Source: Neocallimastix lanati (nom. inval.)
Lineage: Eukaryota; Neocallimastigomycota; Neocallimastigomycetes; Neocallimastigales; Neocallimastigaceae
Length of the DNA: 64,000 bases
Direction of reading: 5' to 3'
Assembly: GCA_016946835.1 (NCBI GenBank)
Contig: JACVTC010000007.1
Span: 1,377,501 to 1,441,500 of the forward strand
This document shows, in pieces, positions 11,788 through 24,091 of this stretch (position 1 is the first letter of the stretch; every line of letters starts with the position of its first letter). The position numbers and the translations under genes were made by a program. The notes beneath the pieces are model-generated. The model did no database searches. It saw nothing but the letters and a program-made list of their open reading frames with translations, and was not told the DNA's origin.

Positions 11788-14081
11788 AAATAAATAAAAA
11801 GAAGCTTTATGACTTAACAATTAGAGATATCGGTACATTTATATATTGATATCGATATTAATAAAGATTACATTCATAGTATATCATTATGTAAATAGAA
11901 TTGATATAATAAATGTAAAAATGAATATGTATATCTTTTTATGATTTTATCATTGTATTTATATCTTAATTTTCAGAAAGAAAATTATTTATTTAATTTA
12001 CAGAATTTTTAAGTTTCATTGCAAAAATTCAAAAAGAAAAGGCCGCTTAATAAAAATATAGTTCAATGAAATTATTCAATAATTATTTTTTTTTTAAAAA
12101 AAAATTATATTGAATATATTATTATATATAATTATTACTATTTAATTAAATGAAATTATATAAATTATATATTATGGTATTATATATTAAAATTAAAAGC
12201 AAACATTTCCCATTTTGTGTCTTATAAATTTAAATATTACAAAATTAATAAAGATCTCTAATTTTTCAAATAAATATAAATAATAATAAAAATTTAATAA
12301 AGCTTTTAAAATTTTTAATTAAACCAATGTTTTAAAAGATTTCTTATATTATTTTTATTTTTATTTATTTATTAAAAAAAAAAACTATTAAAATTTATTC
12401 AATACTAATTTTGAGATTATGAATTATTAATTATAACTTTTTAATAGTTTAGTGTCACAAAATTTTATTATTATTATAGAAATAATTTATATATATATAT
12501 TTTATTATATTTTGTTTTGAATCTGAAATATTATATATAAATATAAATATAAATAATAATTCAAATAAAATAAAATAAAATATATCATTTTTATTTTATT
12601 TAACATATATATTTATGTATTTTTTCAAATTTTATGCATTGTTCTTTTTAAAATAACGAAACTGAAAACATGAAATATAACATTGACTTCTTTGTAAAAT
12701 AATAATAATTAAATTAAATTTTATATATATTATTTGTATGATATTATCTCATAAATAAGATTATTTTATTTAATTTTAAGAAAAATATAACGATATTCTT
12801 TATTATTATTATTATTATTATTATTATTTATTATTATTTATTATTATTAAGATTAAATGTGTCTATTAAAAATATAAAAACATTATATAAAAAAATAAAA
12901 AGTTATTTTAATATCTTTTATTCCATAATATAAAAATAATAAATTTGTACCACCTCAAAAATATTGATTAATAAAATTTTCTATTTTTGTAAACTTTAAT
13001 TCAATTATTAATTTAATTAAAAGAAAATATTAATAAATATAAAATAAAAAAAAAGAGTAATGAAATTAATATATAATTCAATAAATAATAAAGTGATTAT
13101 AGAATATAGAATAATTCCAAAAGAAAAAAAATTTTTTTTAATATTCTTTTAATTAAAATTGATTCTTATGAACGGCAAATTATTATCTTTTCCAAATTTT
13201 TAAATTACCGTAAATTAATGTCACTTTTTTGGAATATATTAATATATCCATATATATTAAAGTAAGATAAAAATATATATTAAAAGAAAAAATTCAAGAG
13301 AAAAATAAAATAAAATAAATATATATTACTAATGTATAAATAATAAAAAGAATATTATTGGTTGATATTAAATCATTAATAATTATATGTGTAGAAAAAG
13401 ATTAATTAAATAAGTTATAACAAATTTTATTTATTATTAAAAATAAAATTAATTTTGATGTTTAATTAAAAATTTTTATTAAATATATTAATATAAAAAT
13501 AATATAATTTTTTGTTATATATAAAACAATAATACTAAAATTCCTTTATTATATCACAAATATTAATAAAATATTTTTAATATATTGAATAATAGTATAT
13601 CTATATTTTTAATAAATATTGTTTTAAATTTTTAATTACATAAATAATAAAATAAAATAAAATAAAATAAAAATAATAAATATTCTCTTATTTTTATTTA
13701 GTTTCTATTTTATTCTTTTTTTTTTGTTTGTTTGTTTGTTTTATTTATTATAATACTAAATCCAAAAAATATTAATATTAAATATAGTGTATATATGAAA
13801 TAAAAAATAGAATTGTAGGTTTTATTGTAATTGAAATCTACAATAAATGTAAATAAATAGAAAAAAAAATAATATACTGTAATAAATTTTAAAGAAAAAA
13901 AAAAGTGTATCAATAATATAACTATTAACACTTTTTTTTTTTACAGAATATTGTATATAAAAATATTTTGAAATATAGAAATATAATTAAAATTTCAAAA
14001 TATAAACAATATAGAAAGAAAAATATTATATATATCTATATAATTATTTTATAAATTTATCACCTTTTAATTTAAAGAAAA

Positions 14082-14124
<43 letters not shown>

Positions 14125-14415
14125 AAAAAAGATATTTAAATATTTATATAAAATTTTATAAAAAATTTGACTTTTTTTTTAAATAATATCTTATAAAGAA
14201 ATATTTATTTATTAATATTTATTTTTCCTCATTTTATTATTTTTTTATTTATAGTTTAATTTAATAAATTAAAAACAAAGTGATTATAATTAGTATACTT
14301 ATAATAATAATATAATAATATAATAATAATAAATATAAAATAATTAATATAAATTAATAATAATAATAATAATAATAATAACAGTAATATTAAAAAAAAG
14401 ATAATTTAATTCAAA
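10680..14415. other. AT-rich intergenic DNA
   Basis: No convincing gene. Contains poly-T at 10679-10711, a 40-bp direct duplication (11045-11124), (AAAT)n near 11776-11798, (ATT)n near 12800-12850 and a poly-A tract near 14085-14122. The final AAT-rich stretch is the presumed 5' leader of the long gene starting at 14416. Confidence 0.6.
11045..11124 (+). repeat. Tandem duplication, 2 x 40 bp
   Basis: Two identical 40-bp copies (11045-11084 and 11085-11124) containing the non-simple core attacttgtttaataatt. Confidence 0.85.
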
Positions 14416-17400
14416 ATGGTAAATCCTCGTCCAAAATTAACTATTATTACTGATTTTGAAACCTTAAATTATTTAACTAGACAAAATTATTTGAAAAAAC
14501 AAAGATACAATGCAGTTCAAAATATTACAATAAACCAAGGTAAAGTTGATAAAAATGAAAATATTACAAATAGTAAGAAGAATGAAATAAAATATGTTAC
14601 CTTTAAGTCGCCAAATTATATTAAATATAAAAGAAATAATACTTACAATCAATTTCAAAACTATAGTAATGCTACCTTTGTAAGTTATTATCCTTCTAAA
14701 AATATATATATAGCTTCTCCTTTATCCCAAAAAAATTATAATGGAGACTATATGAAATCTTCTCAAAAGTATAATTATTGTTCTCCAAAGGGAATAGTCT
14801 CATATAATTCTTCACAATATAATTCATCACAATACAATAATTCCTTTTATTCATCCTCAGTAAGTCTTATTTCAACTCCAGGTTATGAAAATGGAAGTCA
14901 ACCTCCAGTAACGTTTATCTTCAATGGTGATGATGATGAAAAGAAAGAACAAGGTGTTATTACTAAAGTAAATGATACTATAATTAACCAAAAATCAAAA
15001 GTTAGTGATATATATGTTCCAAATTTAGAAATTGCCCAACCTAAATTTCAAGAAAATAATATGAGTTCAGTTGTTCAAAATTTAGAAAAGAAAGCTGATC
15101 ATATCAATAATCAAAAATATAGGAATAGTTTTAATCAAAAAATAAAGCATTCCACTTCCTATTCAGATATTTTGAAAAAGAAAAATAAGGATCGTGAAGA
15201 AAGAACTAAAACATGGTATGTTAATGATTCAAATGAATTAAATAAAATATCATCTCAAAATATAATTGATAATAAACAAAAGCAAAATGAAAAACAAAAT
15301 GAAAAACAAGATGAAAAGCAAGATGAAAAACGAGAAACAGTGTCTCCTTCACAACCGGAAAATAATATAAACGTAAATGATAATGAGGATATAAATCAAA
15401 GCTTTGTTATTGCTTCAGGAGTTTCAGACAGTAGAAGTTGTATATCTCCACAAAGAACTACCTCACTTAATTATGATCCATATTTACTTATTCAAGATCA
15501 ACTCAATAATTTAATTCAAAATGAAAATAAATTAAATCAAGATTTTATAAAAACCGAAAAGGAATTAAAAAAATTAAATGAAAATATGAGTAATTTAAAC
15601 TTAGATATAGATTTTAATTCTAGCGGAATTTATGGTAATACTTATAATAATTTAATCAATAATATGTATGCTATGACTGTTGATAATTATGACATCGATA
15701 CGATGAATAATTATTTACAAATTATTCAAAATCCTTTAAATCCCTTAATAAGTAAGGAAGAAGAAGATGATAATGGTGATGATGATGATGAAGTAGAAGA
15801 AAACTTAAATAGTAGTCGTCTCTTTGATATTAATACTAGTATTATAAGATCACAAGCTCCATCAGTTTCTCCAATGAATTTATTATTTTCTCCAAATATC
15901 TCAATATCTTTTAAACCACTTGTACCAGAAAAGGTCAATTTTGAAATCAACCCAAAATCAACCCGTGAAAAATTAAATCATGATACTAATATTAATTTGA
16001 ATGAAAATTCAGAAATGATCTTATTATCTGCTATAAATGAAAGAAGTCAATTAAATATTGGTGATACTTCTGATTTAATTAGTTTTTCTCCACTTATAAA
16101 AAATAAAAAGAATGAAATAAAGGAAAAAAGTCCCTTAATAGAAATATTTAATGAAATCGATGATGACGCTGAAAAAGAAAATAAAATTGAAATTGAAAAT
16201 AAAGATAAAAATGAAATCGAAAGTGAACCCAGGGATGAATTAAAGGTAGAAGAATGTACCAAAGAAAATTACAATGATAATGAACAAAGTCATATTATAA
16301 TAGAAGATTCTATTAAAGAAACTGATACTAATAATATTAATGTTGAAGAAGATGAAGATGAAGAAGATGATGATGATAGTACATCTGATAGTGAAGATGA
16401 TGATGATAGTACATCTGATAGTGAAGATGATGATAGTACTTCTGATGATGATTATGATAATAGTAATAATAAAACGAAAAATTCAATAACTAACGATAGT
16501 ACTTCAAATTTCGTCATACCAAGAGAATTTGAATTTATTAATGAAAGGGCTGAAATTGTCAATGAGAAAGGTGAAATTATAGATAAAAGCTTTGATTTAA
16601 AAGATTTATCAGATAATGATACCTTCTTTGAAGAAGAAAAAGATGAAAATACTAAAGATAAAAGTATTAAAAAAGAAATCACATCTTTTACTGAGATTGA
16701 AAATATTAAAGATGAAATCATTAAAGAAGAAAGAAAATCATCTTCTGAAATTGAAAATAATTCAAACAGCGATGTTATTCTCAGCAATAATATAAGTAGA
16801 AGTGATAATTCAATTAATGTTTCTGAACTTTTACAACCAGAAATTAAGATAACTTTTGATAATCAAAATGATGATAATGAAGTTAATACTAAATCCTTAA
16901 ATGAAAAGAATAATCAAGATTTAGTTATTGAAACCAATTTTTATCAATCTAATGATAAGAATGGTAGACCATTTTCTCTTGATTTATCCGCATGTCTTCC
17001 TGATCATCTTCATGCTACCTCTAATACTTCTTCCAATAGTAAGAGATCTTCTTATTCAATTAATATTTCTATTAATATTGAAAAAAATGATAGTATAAAG
17101 AGTGATAAGCAAGCCATCGAAACTTGTGAAAATACTTCAGACTCTTCTGATGAGAATAATTCATTAAGGAATGATATGAAAAATTCTTCGAATAAGGAAG
17201 AAAAGGAAGTAATTACAGATATATCTAAAAAACATTCTGGCGATGAAAAAGAAGTAAAAGAGGATGTTGAAGTTATTGATGCATCAGAAGTCACTAATAG
17301 TATTAAACTTTCTGAAGCATTAATAGATGATGAAGATTTTGAAGAAATTGAACCACCTCAATTTGAAGAAGAATATATTAATAAAGAAAATGATGAATCA

Positions 17401-19297
17401 TATGATGAAGCTTTTGATATTGATCCAGCTTTAATTACAAAGAGAAGAAGTTCATTAGATATCAGTAAATATATAAATAAATTTAATAATGTTAATGCTT
17501 TACAGAGAGCAGAACTTAAAAATGAATCAGAAGAAGAACCGGAAAATGAATTAGAAAATGAATCAAAAGAAGAACCAGAAAATGAATTAGAAATTGAGCT
17601 AGAATTAGAACATGAAGAAGAAATACCAGTAAAGCCATATAGCAATATGAATATGGTAAAGAATAAAGTTAATTTTACTTCTTCACTTTACAAAAGAAGA
17701 AACTCTGATTCAAAATATAATAGAATTCAACATGCTCAATGGAAGTCTATAGTGCCAATGATTGATGATCTTCATGATGTTGATGAGAAGTTAATATCTG
17801 AAAGAAAATGTTCATTACCTAATAGAAAATCCATGGTACAATATAATGAATATCATCAACAACCCATTCCAGTCAATACTTTGGAATCAATAAATAGACC
17901 AAGATCACGTTCTGTTGAATATACAGTTATTCCACTTAGAAGGAATTCTTTAAATCCATCAGGTAAACCAATGAATCAACAACAATTTCAACAACAATTT
18001 CAACAACAATTTCAACAACAATTTCAACAAGCTTTACAACAACCTCAAAGTAATGAAAATATCAAAACTTTCAATAGAAAGGACGGTCTTTTTGTCGATT
18101 CTAATTCATTTACAAGAAATAGATGTAATAGTGAACCTGAAAGCTTACCAGTACCATACTTTAAATTAAATCAACCAATGGATAATTATAATAATAAAAA
18201 ATTTATGGAAAAAGCTTCTTTACCAAAAGTTCCTACTACTACTGCTACTGCTACTGCTCCCGATTCCAATATAAATGATGCCTCAAAGGTTACAAGTAAA
18301 AAGCATTCACATAAGAGAAATAAGTCATTAAAAAATCTCTTCAATATATTTAATAATAGTAAAAAGAATGTTCTAAGTGAAAAGCATAACAGAAAAACAA
18401 ATTCAGATCCATGCTTAAAGAATACAATTGCTTCAGATGTAAAGAAGTATCAAACTCCAAGTAAAATTTCTATGAAGCCAATTTTTGATTATTCATTTCC
18501 AGACAATAATTTAGTTTCACGTAGTGATATCGCTAACACATCAAAAACTTCTTCTACTTCTTCTACCAAATCTGTTCCAAAGTATTCTCCAAGATCTTCT
18601 CCAAAATATACTCCAAAATCAATTCCACAAACTACTCCAAGATCAATTCCACAAACCACACCAAGATCTATTCCTCAAACTACTCAAAAATCTATTCCAC
18701 AAACTACTCCAAAATCTATTCCACAAACTACTCCAAAAACTGTTTTACAATCTAATCCAAGATCTATTCCACAAACTACTCCAAAATCTGTTGCACAATC
18801 CACTCCAAAATCTATTTTAAAAGATACACCAGAATCTCTACAAGAAGATACTCCAAAATTACAAAATACGAATAGATTTTCAGTTCCTGCTTCACCTAAA
18901 AAAAGTAAAAAAGTAACTAGATATTCTATGCCAGCTTCTACTACCAAAACAACTAGAAATAATAGATATTCTATTATTAATATTAATCCTACAAAAAATG
19001 TCAATAAAAATTCTATTGCTTCAACAAATACTAATATTAACTCTATTCATCAAAAATCAATCATTAAAATGAATCCTTCTCTTATTAATGGTATCACAAT
19101 TACTACTAGTAACCCAATTCTTAAAAATAGAAGTAGTATCAGTGTTGCTTCCGTCTCTAAACCAATTATTAGGATTAATAATAATAGAAATAGTGTTCCT
19201 GTATTAAAAAAAGGAAATCCTAATGGTAATAATAGCATTAAGAGTACCAATTCTAAGCAAGAGAGTAATAATCAAAATAAAACTAAAACTACCACAT

Positions 19298-19346
<49 letters not shown>

Positions 19347-19791
19347 AACCACTACTACAACCACCACTACCACTGACAAAGGAAAAACTAATTCAACAAT
19401 GAATATCCTTTCATCTATGATACCTAAGGATGGATACTCTCCATTAACCCCATACAATTTTACACCATATACACCATACATTACTCCATACTTAAATGAA
19501 AATGGACAAATAATTGATTCACAATATGAAGATATTGTTCCACCAAGTATCAATGATGCCAATGATAATACCACTACAAAATCTAGTAAGGATACTGTCA
19601 AAGTTAATAATAATAAAAGTACTGGAAATATAAATTCTCTTCATTCTTCAAAAACTAATACAAATAAACATGAAAGTGAATCTGTAAATACTTCTTCAGT
19701 TTCTAAAAATATTTCAAATTTAAGTGATCATGAAAATACTACTTCAGAATCAAAAAATAAGAGAAAATCAATATTTTCTAAAATTTTTTAA
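14416..19791 (+). CDS. Very large intrinsically disordered protein with Ser/Thr-Pro repeats, single exon
   Basis: One uninterrupted frame encodes 1791 residues, almost wholly low-complexity and polar, with no recognised folded domain, signal peptide or membrane helix. Visible blocks: an N-terminal segment (MVNPRPKLTIITDFETLNYL, the best candidate for an ordered motif); acidic Asp/Ser/Glu repeats at about residues 640-690; Glu-rich repeats around 1035-1070; a QQQF repeat near 1187-1210; an octapeptide array of the type SIPQTTPK/R at about 1395-1480; and a threonine run at about 1623-1653. Basic-x-x-Ser sites, several followed by Pro at +2 (RKCSLP, RCNSEP, RFSVP, RYSMP, RNSVP), recur across the C-terminal half and resemble kinase or 14-3-3 docking sites. 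The C-terminus is basic (NKRKSIFSKIF). Its role may be a cytoskeletal or signalling scaffold, but that is inference only. It is a real gene by its length and codon use. Confidence 0.8.
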
Positions 19792-19860
19792 AAAAAAATA
19801 AAATAAAATAAAAGTAAAAAATAAAAATAAAAATAAAAATAAAAATTCAAAAATACAACA

Positions 19861-19965
19861 AAAAATAATAATATAAACAAAAATAATAATATAAACAAAA
19901 ATAATAATATAAACAAAAATAATAATATAAACAAAAATAATAATATAAACAAAAATAATAATATT
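19861..19965 (+). repeat. 18-bp tandem repeat, about 6 copies
   Basis: The unit aaaaataataatataaac is repeated five times plus a partial sixth, starting about 70 bp after the stop codon of the long disordered-protein gene, so it is probably in its 3' untranslated region. Confidence 0.9.
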
Positions 19966-20142
19966 AAAAGAAAAATTAATAACAAATAATAACAATCAGA
20001 GAAACATAACAATAAAATATAATAAAAAAAATAAAATGAAATAAAAAAAAAATAAAAATAAAAATAAAAATAAAAAAATAAAAAGAAAATAACAAATTAA
20101 CATATTTATAAAAAAAATGACAAAAATATAACAATAATAATA

Positions 20143-20180
<38 letters not shown>

Positions 20181-20394
20181 TAACAATAATAAAATTATTG
20201 AAATTGAACATTAATTTTGTTAATAATAAATAAATAATATAATAATAATAATAATGAAAGATATATAATATATTTTTTTATAAAAAAAAATTAAATTAGA
20301 TATAAATAAATTATAGTATATATTCTTTTGTCATTTATAGACTAAAAAAAAAAAAAAAAAAATTATACAATAAGTTATTTAAATAAAATAATAT

Positions 20395-20441
<47 letters not shown>

Positions 20442-20836
20442 TTAATAGCAATAACATGAATTAAAAATATTCAAAATGATAATAATATAGATTAAATAAT
20501 TTTGAATATAATGTTTAATTCATATTAATTCGATGTTTTAATAAAAATGAAAAATATAAACTTTTATATTTTTATTTTTAATTAATAATATTGAACAGCT
20601 TTTATTTGAACATAATAAAAATAATTATTTATAAAAATAAATATATGAAATTAAATATTTATATTTATATTTATGTACATATATTATGTTATATATAAAT
20701 ATATATATATTTATAAAAAAAGTTTTTACATTTCGAATTTATTTATTTTTTTTTTTTTTTTCATTTTAATAATTTTAATATAATTCGTATGTATCAAATA
20801 AAAAATAATAAATAAAATTTAATAAAAATAATATTA

Positions 20837-20871
<35 letters not shown>

Positions 20872-20886
20872 TATTACTTGTTAGTT

Positions 20887-21331
20887 TGTTTTTTTAAATT
20901 ATTGTTTTTATAAATTAAAAGAATTATTAATAGAGTATAAAGATAATTGAATTATTATCTTTATACTCTATTAATAATTCTTTTAATAATAATTCAATTT
21001 CTGTTAATTTCGTTATGAAAAAGAATGAGTAGACAAAAAAATTTGAAAAATTAATTATTCTTGTATTTTAAAGTTTTTCAACAAATCTGAAAAAGACAGA
21101 AGTAGTAATAAGCTTTTGAAGTTTCCGATAGAATTGAATGGATTTTGTGATAATTAAAATAAAACAAAAATAAAAAATAAATTTTTGATTCATTTATATT
21201 TGTTTTTTAAATTATTGTTTTTATAAATTAAAAGAATTATTAATAGAGTATGAAGATAATAATTCAGTTTTTGTTAATTTCATTATGATAAAGAATGAGT
21301 AGACAAAAAATTTGAAAAATTAATTATTCTA
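20887..21331 (+). repeat. Diverged direct repeat (copies about 20887-21061 and 21200-21331)
   Basis: Both copies share ttattgtttttataaattaa, then gaattattaatagagtat, and end with agaatgagtagacaaaaaa followed by tttgaaaaattaattattct. They differ by point changes, and the first copy carries an extra inverted segment of about 40 bp (the palindrome listed separately). Both are followed by similar A-rich and attcatttatattt sequence, so the duplicated unit may be over 250 bp. Confidence 0.75.
20914..20987. repeat. Perfect inverted repeat, 34-bp arms, 6-nt loop
   Basis: The arms 20914-20947 and 20954-20987 are exact reverse complements (core gaattattaatagagtata) with the loop tgaatt. The second copy of the host repeat at 21.2 kb lacks the inverted arm, which shows that the arm was added in copy one. 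Confidence 0.9.
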
Positions 21332-21622
21332 AAAACAAAAAACAAATATAAAAAATAAATATCAAATTCATTTATATTTCTCAAATTCCCTATTCCTTAG
21401 TTCATTAAAAAATGACAAGAAATTCCATTATAATAAAAACATGCAATTGGTAACATTCACTTCCTTCAAAATGGATGGCCTGATACTTGTTTGAAAGCTT
21501 TCTTTTTGAACTTGATCAAAACATGATGAATTAGAACCTTTGACATTAAGTATTATTAAATATTATTACCAGATAGCTTAGTAGCACATGACGTTATTTT
21601 ATACATGAATGTAATGAAACAG

Positions 21623-21656
21623 CACCGAATAACATGTAATTGCATGATATTCGGTG
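21623..21656. repeat. GC-containing hairpin
   Basis: caccgaata (21623-21631) pairs perfectly with tattcggtg (21648-21656). Inside, catg (21633-21636) pairs with catg (21643-21646) around a 6-nt loop. This is unusually structured for such AT-rich DNA; function is unknown. Confidence 0.6.
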
Positions 21657-22068
21657 AACTCTCCAGTTTCTTAACCAATAGACTGATTCCTTTTACCTTT
21701 TATGAGATATATTATTCAATCATATATTATTAGCAAAGCTTTATATTTTGCTCCACTTTTTGGTTCAAAAATGACAAATACAAACAAAGTTCATTCTCTT
21801 ATTAATGCTAGTATATTATGATGCATTGACCCATCCTCAAGTATTAATGAAAATGACTCGGATAAAAATAATGAAAAGAAATCTCAAAAGAAATATTAAA
21901 ATCAAAAGAAATTCAACTATTAGTACTTTCAGGCTTTTTCACTTGATCATTTATTAATACACATAGTTAAACATCACACCGAAATCTTATTTAAAAATAA
22001 AATACAATAAAATAAAATAAAAAAAAATATATATATATATATAAATGAAAAAAAAAAAAAAAAAATAA

Positions 22069-22128
<60 letters not shown>

Positions 22129-22276
22129 TTAAAAACAATAATCCTCTCCATAACATTCCTTTATAGTTTTTTTTTTTTTTTTTTTTTTTTTGACTAGGAT
22201 TCCTTTATAATAATACCTGAAAGTGTACATATTTAAATAACCATTGTTTTATATTAATATTAATAATACAATGATT

Positions 22277-22318
<42 letters not shown>

Positions 22319-22844
22319 AGATATATATCATTTCTTTACTTTATTCATTTTTTTTTTTATTAAAATTTTTATTTTATTTTATTTCACAATTTATTATATA
22401 TATATAATAAATATATATAATAATATAATAATATGCTTTACAAAAAATTTTTCACATTTTAAATATTAATTAATTTTATAAACCAATACATTTTTTTTTT
22501 TTACTATTTATTCAAACTAAAAAAAAAAAAAAATAAAAATAAATAAATAAATTTTTTTTTTACTAAATCAAAATTAATTATAGTTAGAGAACATATAATA
22601 TAAAAAGAAAACTATTTTGAAAAATCATATATATATGAGAAATTATTAATATAATAATAATAATAATAATAATTAAAAAAAAAAAAAAAAAAAAATAACT
22701 ATATTACTTTTTTGACTTTTATACTATTTTTTTTTTTTTTATATTATTATTATTATTATTATTAATTATTTAAGTAAATTCATTATTTTCGATTGATGTA
22801 ATTTTCTTTGTTTTATTTATTTATTATAATTTTACTAATTCTTT

Positions 22845-22879
<35 letters not shown>

Positions 22880-23093
22880 ATTGATTGATTGATGTAATTT
22901 TCTTTATTTATTTATTTTAATTTTATATTTGTTATTTTTTTTAATCTCTTATTTTTAATTAAACATACGATTATTAATTTTTTGATTTATTTATTTATAT
23001 TTTACTAATAAAAAAAAAAAATTAATAATTCTTTATAATAACAGAAAAATTTTAAAAAATTACATTTATTTTGATTTTTTGTGTTTTGATTTT

Positions 23094-23143
<50 letters not shown>

Positions 23144-24091
23144 AATTTATAGATGATGATATGTATATATGTATATATTAATATAATAAAATAAAATATC
23201 AAAAATATACACTAAATTCTTCCTTACTACTGTATTCTTAATTTATTAACAACTGTAATTTTTTGATTTAAATTATCTAATAAACTTCTAATTCATTTTT
23301 TGAAATTTCATTTTCAAAAAAATTATATATATATATATTTTTAATATTTATTTTCCTATTTTGAAAGGTTGATATTAAAATTATTTATATTATTAAAATC
23401 AGATTGTAATATATATAATTTTAATTTTGCTTATTATTTATTGTATTTTTGCTTTTGTTTTTATTTTGTATTTTCTTATATATATATATATTATTATTAT
23501 TGTAAATATATGTATATAATATATATATATATTTTTTTTGGTTTATTTATAAATTTTTAAATTGATATATATATAATTTTCTTTTCCTAATTTAGTTATT
23601 TGTTTTTATGCCAATTATAATTAACTATAATTTAATAAAAAAAAATATATATATATTTTATAATAAAAAAATTATTTCTTAAATAATTAATTTGATATTA
23701 TGTAATAAATATTGATCGATATTAGAATTAAATAAAGAATAATTTTTTTTTTTTAATTTTGATAATTATTAACTGATGCGCTGATAATAACAAATTATTG
23801 CAATAATTGATATATATGGGGAAATTATTTTGATTGTTTTTATTGGTTTTCATTTTTAAATTGTTATAAACTGATTCATATTTTTTTTTTTTTTCAAAAA
23901 AAAAAAAAAAAACTTTTATATATAAAATAAAAAGTAAAAATAAAAAAAATTTATGATAATTTCAATATTTTATGAGATATTTGAGAATTTAGATATTGAT
24001 AAAACTAAAAATAAAAATTTTATGGCAGAATTAATATATGGATATATATTATTTAATAAATTTTCAAAAAAAAATAAAAAAGTATTACTTT

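Larger units (their letters stand above)
19966..24091. other. Intergenic region with repeats and a less AT-biased block
   Basis: Mostly simple sequence: (AAT)n at 20397-20442 and 22070-22124, and poly-A/T at 20840-20869, 22287-22314, 22850-22878 and 23101-23142. The block 20.9-21.9 kb is less AT-biased and contains diverged direct repeats, a perfect palindrome and a GC-containing hairpin. It may be a decayed mobile element, but no protein domain could be recognised in any frame. Confidence 0.5.

Noticed and set aside
18684-19004. Minus-strand frame with GVVCGIDFG repeats
   Set aside because: Antisense shadow of the Thr-Pro octapeptide array of the long plus-strand gene.
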